From Bacteroidales bacterium (GTDB lineage: Bacteria; Bacteroidota; Bacteroidia; Bacteroidales; UBA932): 10,486 bases of DNA. A model generated the notes under the pieces. It saw only the letters and a program-made list of their open reading frames with translations, did no database searches and was not told the origin of the DNA. The stretch is taken from assembly GCA_017617475.1 (NCBI GenBank), contig JAFZWC010000019.1, forward strand, positions 1 through 10,486, written 5' to 3'. How positions within the stretch are numbered: the first letter of the stretch is position 1; each line of letters begins with the position of its first letter. Made by a program: the position numbers and the translations under genes. Positions 6,942-10,486 of this stretch are shown here, in pieces.

Positions 6942-8870
6942 ATGACATTATTCCTAACCGGCAGTCCCACCCGTTTCGGCGAACCGTCGTTCACCACGGA
7001 CAACGGCTTTCTGGCCGAGGTCAAGGCCGCTTTGGCGGCAGTCACCGGTCCGGACCGGAACCCCCGGGTGCTGCTGGTGAGCGCCGCCCCAGACGACAAG
7101 GGTTTCACGGATTCGGTGAAGAAAGGGATGAGCCAATGCATCCACGCATCCGGCATCAAGACAGCCTCCATCGTCATGCTGGAGCGCCGGAACGCCGGGC
7201 AGGCGGCCGAGTTGGTGAAGAAGGCCGACTGGATAGTGATGTGCGGCGGGCATGTCCCCACGCAGAACCGCTTCATCCACGAAATCGGCCTTAAAGAGCT
7301 GCTGAAGGGCTTTGATGGTGTGGTGCTGGGTTGCAGTGCCGGAAGCATGAACTGCGCCGAAGACGTCTACTCCCACCCCGAAATGCCCGGCGAGGCGGTG
7401 GACCCGGGATACAAACGCTGGCTTAAGGGGCTGGGCCTGACGGACATCAACCTGATTCCGCATTTCGAGCAGGTCCGATATGCCCAGGTGGACGGTCTGC
7501 GGCTGTTTGAAGACATTGCTTTCCCCGACAGTTGGGGACACCGCTTTTTCACCTTCCGGGACGGAGGGTATGTGATTCAGAAACAGGGCCATCCGGCGGA
7601 ACTTCGCGGAGAAGCCTTTGAAATAACCCGGGGCGCCATGCGCCGCGTATCGGACGAAAACAAATCCTATAGCTTTATGAACTTAATCTTCATTTCTCCC
7701 CATTTCCCGCAAACTTACTGGCAGTTTTGCGCCGGCCTCAAGGCCAATGGAGTCAACGTGCTGGGCATTGCCGACACCAATTACGAAAACCTGTCCTGGG
7801 AGCTCAAGCAAAGCCTTACGGATTACTACAAGGTGCACGACCTGGAAAACTACGACGAGATGTACCGCGCCGTAGCCTTCTTTGCGCACCGGTATGGAAA
7901 GATAGACTGGATTGAATCCAACAACGAGTACTGGCTGGAACAGGACGCCCGCCTGCGCACGGACTTCAACGTAACCACCGGCATCCGGAACGACCATATT
8001 GCCGCCATCAAGAACAAGAGCGAGATGAAGAAGTATTACGCTCTGGGCGGCATTCCCACGGCCCGCCAGATCAAGGGGGCCGAGGGCTTCAAGGCCGTGA
8101 AGGCCTTCACCAAGAAGACCGGTTATCCCATCATTGCCAAACCGGACAACGGCATGGGCGCCTCCGGCACCTTCAAGCTCCAGAGCGACAAAGACCTGGA
8201 AGCCTGGTTCAAGGACCACGAGAACAACTACGGCCAGTTTGTGATTGAAGAGTTCATCACCGGCCTTCTGGTTAGCTACGACGCCATTTTCAACGCCCAG
8301 GGTGAACCTATCTTCGAGAACAACACCGTTTTCCCCACGCCCATCATGGAAATTGTACACGGCAACCTGGAGACGTGTTACTGGACCAACAAGGTGGTTC
8401 CGGCCAAGCTGGCCGCTGTGGGCCGCCGCACGGTGAAAGCCTTCGGCATCAAGAGCCGCTTCGTGCACCTGGAGTTCTTCCAGCTGGACCGCGACCGCGA
8501 GGGCCTGGGCAAGAAGGGAGACTATGTGGGCCTGGAAGTGAACATGCGCCCGCCGGGAGGCTACACCCCCGACATGATGAACTTCGCCCACTCTACCTCC
8601 GTGTTCCAGATATGGGCCGATATGGTGGCCTTCAACGAGGCCCGCAAGCAGCAGGGTGAACAGTACTACTGCGCCTACGCCGGCCGCCGCGACGGCCACA
8701 CGTACAAGCACAGCCACCAGGACATCCTGGACAAGTACGGCGCCGTGCTGTCCATGTGCGAACGCGTTCCTGCCGCATTGGCCGACGACCTCTGCGACCA
8801 GGCCTACATAGTCCGGCTAAAGAACAAGAAGGACATAGACATCTTCTTCGATTTCGTTACCGCCAAATGA
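6942..8870 (+). CDS. Fusion of S51-type hydrolase (peptidase E / cyanophycinase-like) and ATP-grasp ligase
   Basis: The 642-residue product has two complete domains. Residues 1 to about 230 match peptidase family S51 (E. coli PepE is 229 residues): it opens MTLFLTGSP, has the nucleophile elbow GCSAGS with Ser132, and LIPHF with His174, the likely catalytic histidine. Residues 246-642 are an ATP-grasp carboxylate-amine ligase beginning MNLIFISPHFP. It has the nucleotide-binding IIAKPDNGMGASG (Lys400 and the glycine loop), VIEEF at 434-438, and the metal-binding LEVNMRPPGG at 531-540. The linker is about 15 residues and the frame is unbroken; Met246 (codon at 7677) is where I would expect a stand-alone ATP-grasp gene to start, so an internal start may also be used. 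One domain breaks amide bonds and the other makes them; the substrate is unknown. A bidirectional terminator follows at 8965-8997. Confidence 0.85.
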   Translation: MTLFLTGSPTRFGEPSFTTDNGFLAEVKAALAAVTGPDRNPRVLLVSAAPDDKGFTDSVKKGMSQCIHASGIKTASIVMLERRNAGQAAELVKKADWIVMCGGHVPTQNRFIHEIGLKELLKGFDGVVLGCSAGSMNCAEDVYSHPEMPGEAVDPGYKRWLKGLGLTDINLIPHFEQVRYAQVDGLRLFEDIAFPDSWGHRFFTFRDGGYVIQKQGHPAELRGEAFEITRGAMRRVSDENKSYSFMNLIFISPHFPQTYWQFCAGLKANGVNVLGIADTNYENLSWELKQSLTDYYKVHDLENYDEMYRAVAFFAHRYGKIDWIESNNEYWLEQDARLRTDFNVTTGIRNDHIAAIKNKSEMKKYYALGGIPTARQIKGAEGFKAVKAFTKKTGYPIIAKPDNGMGASGTFKLQSDKDLEAWFKDHENNYGQFVIEEFITGLLVSYDAIFNAQGEPIFENNTVFPTPIMEIVHGNLETCYWTNKVVPAKLAAVGRRTVKAFGIKSRFVHLEFFQLDRDREGLGKKGDYVGLEVNMRPPGGYTPDMMNFAHSTSVFQIWADMVAFNEARKQQGEQYYCAYAGRRDGHTYKHSHQDILDKYGAVLSMCERVPAALADDLCDQAYIVRLKNKKDIDIFFDFVTAK

Positions 8871-8879
8871 ATTGATTCC

Positions 8880-8958
8880 GTGAGCAGAAAAGGCCTTCGG
8901 TGCTCACGGACAGGCCGATAAAAGAGCTTGGTGAGCATACAGAACCTCAGGTGCTCAC
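8880..8958 (-). repeat. REP-like palindromic array C: two 51-bp units, inverted
   Basis: Palindrome starts at 8880 and 8931 are 51 bases apart. The arms are GTGAGCA/TGCTCAC at 8880-8886 and 8901-8907, and at 8931-8937 and 8952-8958. The linker and inner segments match arrays A and B only when read on the minus strand (CTCC, hairpin, then AAGCTCTTTTATCGGCCTGT), so this copy is inverted. It begins 9 bases after the stop of the S51/ATP-grasp gene and ends just before the terminator, between convergent genes. In the minus reading the first unit contains TGA in the frame left open in arrays A and B, so the repeat is not a coding repeat. Confidence 0.85.
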
Positions 8959-8964
8959 GGAGAC

Positions 8965-8997
8965 AAAAAAAGCCGGTCCCGCAACGGGACCGGCTTT
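8965..8997. terminator. Bidirectional intrinsic terminator between convergent genes
   Basis: AAAGCCGGTCCCG (8969-8981) and CGGGACCGGCTTT (8985-8997) form a perfect 13-bp stem with a 3-base loop. On the minus strand it is followed by seven T (plus-strand A-run 8965-8971), and on the plus strand by a TTTATT tail. It can end both the S51/ATP-grasp mRNA and the rpsB-tsf mRNA. Confidence 0.9.
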
Positions 8998-9003
8998 ATT
9001 CTT

Positions 9004-9036
9004 GAGATCCTTCGACTTCGCTCAGGATGACAGAGG
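9004..9036. repeat. Small hairpin repeat of the GATCCTTCGACTTCGCTCAG type
   Basis: The segment has terminal arms ATCCT (9007-9011) and AGGAT (9024-9028) around TCGACTTCGCTC, followed by GACAG. I recognise this string from memory as a short repeat seen between genes in many unrelated bacterial genomes and metagenome bins. It sits between the terminator and the tsf stop codon. Only one copy is present here, so the repeat status rests on recall. Confidence 0.5.
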
Positions 9037-9040
9037 GTAA

Positions 9041-10039
9041 TTAGTCGGCGAGGGAGAAGCGCTTGAAGGCAACTACCTTGGCCTCGGGATCCACAGCCTT
9101 GAGGGCGGCGGCCACGGAAGCCTTGTCGTCGGACAGCTGGTATTCCTGCTCCATGAGGGTGTTCTCCTTCAGGAACTTCTGGATACGGCCGTTCACGATA
9201 CCGGCGATCATCTGCACCTTGGAGGCGAGGGAGGCAAGCGTCTCGGCACCTACCTTGGCGATGATGTCGCGGGCCTGCTGAGCCTGCTCGGGAGTGAGCC
9301 AGCCCTTGGCGGTGTTGGATTCGATGTGGTCTTCGCTATCCACGTGGGCGGGATTGATGCCGACCTTCTTGAGGGCGTTATCAACGGCCTTCTGGACCTG
9401 CTCGTCCTTGGTCTTCTGCTCGGCGATGGTCTTCTCGGACTCGATAACCTCGGCGGGAACAGAAGCGGCGTCAACGGCCACGGGGTTCATGGAAGCCACC
9501 TGCATGGCGATGCCACGGGCAATCTCGTTGGGAACCACCTTGTTGAAAGCCACGATGGCGCCCAGCTTACCGTTGAAGTGGACGTACTCGCTCACGAAGG
9601 GAGCCTCGAGGGCGCCGTAGTAAGCCAGAACGTGCTTCTCACCGGTCTTACCGGCCTGGTTGGTGATGTTCTCGTCCAGGGTGTAACCGTCTGCGGCCTT
9701 GGCAGCCTTGAGGGCCTCGAGGTCGGCAGGGAACTCGGCGATAGCGGTATCGGCGATGGAAGCGGCGAGAGCCTTGAAGTCGGGCGTGGCGGCCACGAAG
9801 TCGGTTTCGCAACCGAGGCATACGAGGACAGCCTTACCGCCGTTGATGCGGCTCAGAACAGCACCCTGGGTAGTCTCGTTCTCACCACGCTTGGCAAGAG
9901 TGGATTTACCTTTTTCACGAAGGATTTCAACGGCACGCTTGAAGTCGCCTGCGGCTTCTTCGAGGGCCTTCTTGCAGTCCATCATGCCGGCGCTGGTCAT
10001 GTCACGCAGCTTCTTGATATCTGCTAATGCGATAGCCAT
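9041..10039 (-). CDS. tsf: Translation elongation factor Ts
   Basis: EF-Ts is the cytosolic nucleotide exchange factor that recycles EF-Tu from GDP to GTP. The 332-residue product opens with the UBA-like domain and its signature (RDMTSAGMMDCKKAL at about 12-26). The core EF-Tu-contact motif TDFV is at 79-82. The C-terminal module GRIQKFLKENTLMEQEY is followed by VVAFKRFSL near the end. It is longer than E. coli EF-Ts (283) because of a segment around residues 205-275 (including NPAHVDSEDHIESN) that is usual in Bacteroidetes. It lies 25 bases downstream of rpsB, the universal pairing, and is ended by the terminator at 8965-8997. The start is supported by homology (MA.ALADIKKLR) and the short A-rich leader. 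Confidence 0.97.
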   Translation of the reverse strand: MAIALADIKKLRDMTSAGMMDCKKALEEAAGDFKRAVEILREKGKSTLAKRGENETTQGAVLSRINGGKAVLVCLGCETDFVAATPDFKALAASIADTAIAEFPADLEALKAAKAADGYTLDENITNQAGKTGEKHVLAYYGALEAPFVSEYVHFNGKLGAIVAFNKVVPNEIARGIAMQVASMNPVAVDAASVPAEVIESEKTIAEQKTKDEQVQKAVDNALKKVGINPAHVDSEDHIESNTAKGWLTPEQAQQARDIIAKVGAETLASLASKVQMIAGIVNGRIQKFLKENTLMEQEYQLSDDKASVAAALKAVDPEAKVVAFKRFSLAD

Positions 10040-10064
10040 AGTTTCTTTTGCTTTAAACGGTTAA

Positions 10065-10486
10065 TTACTCTTCGGTAGCTTTGGGAGCCTCTTCAGCCTT
10101 GGGGGCTTCTTCGGCAGTCTCGGCCTCGGCCTTGGCGGCGGTGCGGCGGGGACGGAGCTTCTTGGCGGGAACCTCGGCGGCAGCCTCTTCGGCTACGGGA
10201 GCGGCCTCACCTTCCTTCTCCTTCTCCAGCTTGCGCTCTTCCAGGCCTTCGTTGATGGCCTTGCACATCACATCCATGATGAGCTCGATGGACTTCGTAG
10301 CGTCGTCGTTCGCCGGAATCACATAATCAATCGGGGTAGGATCGCAACATGTGTCAACCATAGCGATAACCGGGATATTCAGACGGACAGCCTCCTTAAC
10401 GGCGTTGGCTTCCTTCTGAACGTCGACCACGAAGAGGGCGCTGGGCAGACGGGACATGTCGCGGATAGAACCGAGGTTCTTCTCCA
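10065..10486 (-). CDS. rpsB: 30S ribosomal protein S2, C-terminal part (5' end outside window)
   Basis: The frame enters at the window edge and reads about 140 codons to TAA at 10065-10067. It contains the S2 block [21 protein letters not shown] and then [21 protein letters not shown] and [13 protein letters not shown], typical of uS2. A methionine at 10457 is internal, not the start. The protein ends in a tail of about 50 residues rich in Ala, Glu and Lys ([11 protein letters not shown], then [24 protein letters not shown]), a low-complexity extension beyond the E. coli core. tsf follows in the same operon. Confidence 0.96.
   Translation of the reverse strand, partial: EKNLGSIRDMSRLPSALFVVDVQKEANAVKEAVRLNIPVIAMVDTCCDPTPIDYVIPANDDATKSIELIMDVMCKAINEGLEERKLEKEKEGEAAPVAEEAAAEVPAKKLRPRRTAAKAEAETAEEAPKAEEAPKATEE

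Noticed and set aside
7683..8717. 344-codon open frame on the minus strand opposite the ATP-grasp domain
   Set aside because: Antisense shadow of the fusion gene, low-complexity Val/Gly/Ala-rich translation and no family match.
9326..10027. 233-codon open frame opposite tsf
   Set aside because: Antisense shadow of EF-Ts with repetitive Gly/Leu/Val composition.

Overview
The window looks like a chromosomal segment of a Bacteroidales (Bacteroidota) bacterium, moderately GC-rich. The evidence is the Bacteroidetes F1Fo gene order atpD-atpC-atpB, with a short epsilon subunit and an N-terminally extended subunit a; Bacteroidetes-type promoter boxes (TAnnTTTG, in one case with TTTG 20 nt upstream); a lipoprotein; and the rpsB-tsf pair.

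Layout. Bases 1-2488 (minus strand) hold the start of the ATP synthase operon, atpD, atpC and the first 244 codons of atpB, with ATGA stop/start overlaps. Its probable promoter sits inside a perfect 17-bp inverted repeat (2496-2547). Next comes a small lipocalin-like lipoprotein gene (2609-3025, minus). An accessory stretch runs from about 3100 to 6940: a tandem array of palindromic 51-bp repeats, a RAYT-type (REP-associated tyrosine transposase) HUH/Y1 gene (3449-4357, plus), and a convergent two-gene restriction-modification-like operon on the minus strand. That operon has an EcoRI-family adenine methyltransferase (5458-6423) followed, with an ATGA overlap, by a DUF262-HNH nuclease (4361-5461). 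It has a good promoter (6688-6719) and a leader of about 260 nt with nested hairpins, an intrinsic terminator ahead of the methylase, and alternative pairings that could act as an attenuator. Upstream of the promoter lie a long G/C-rich palindrome and a second 51-bp repeat array.

Bases 6942-8870 (plus) encode a 642-residue fusion of an S51 (peptidase E / cyanophycinase-like) hydrolase with an ATP-grasp ligase. It is followed by a third 51-bp repeat array in the opposite orientation and a bidirectional terminator. Bases 9041-10486 (minus) hold tsf and the 3' part of rpsB.

The two most notable systems are: (1) a RAYT with what appears to be its own REP-like family, seven hairpin units in three arrays, every array with an exact 51-bp period; and (2) the EcoRI-type methylase translationally coupled to a DUF262-HNH nuclease behind an attenuator-like leader, a candidate non-canonical restriction-modification or defence module. 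All functional calls come from reading the sequence by eye; no database search was run.
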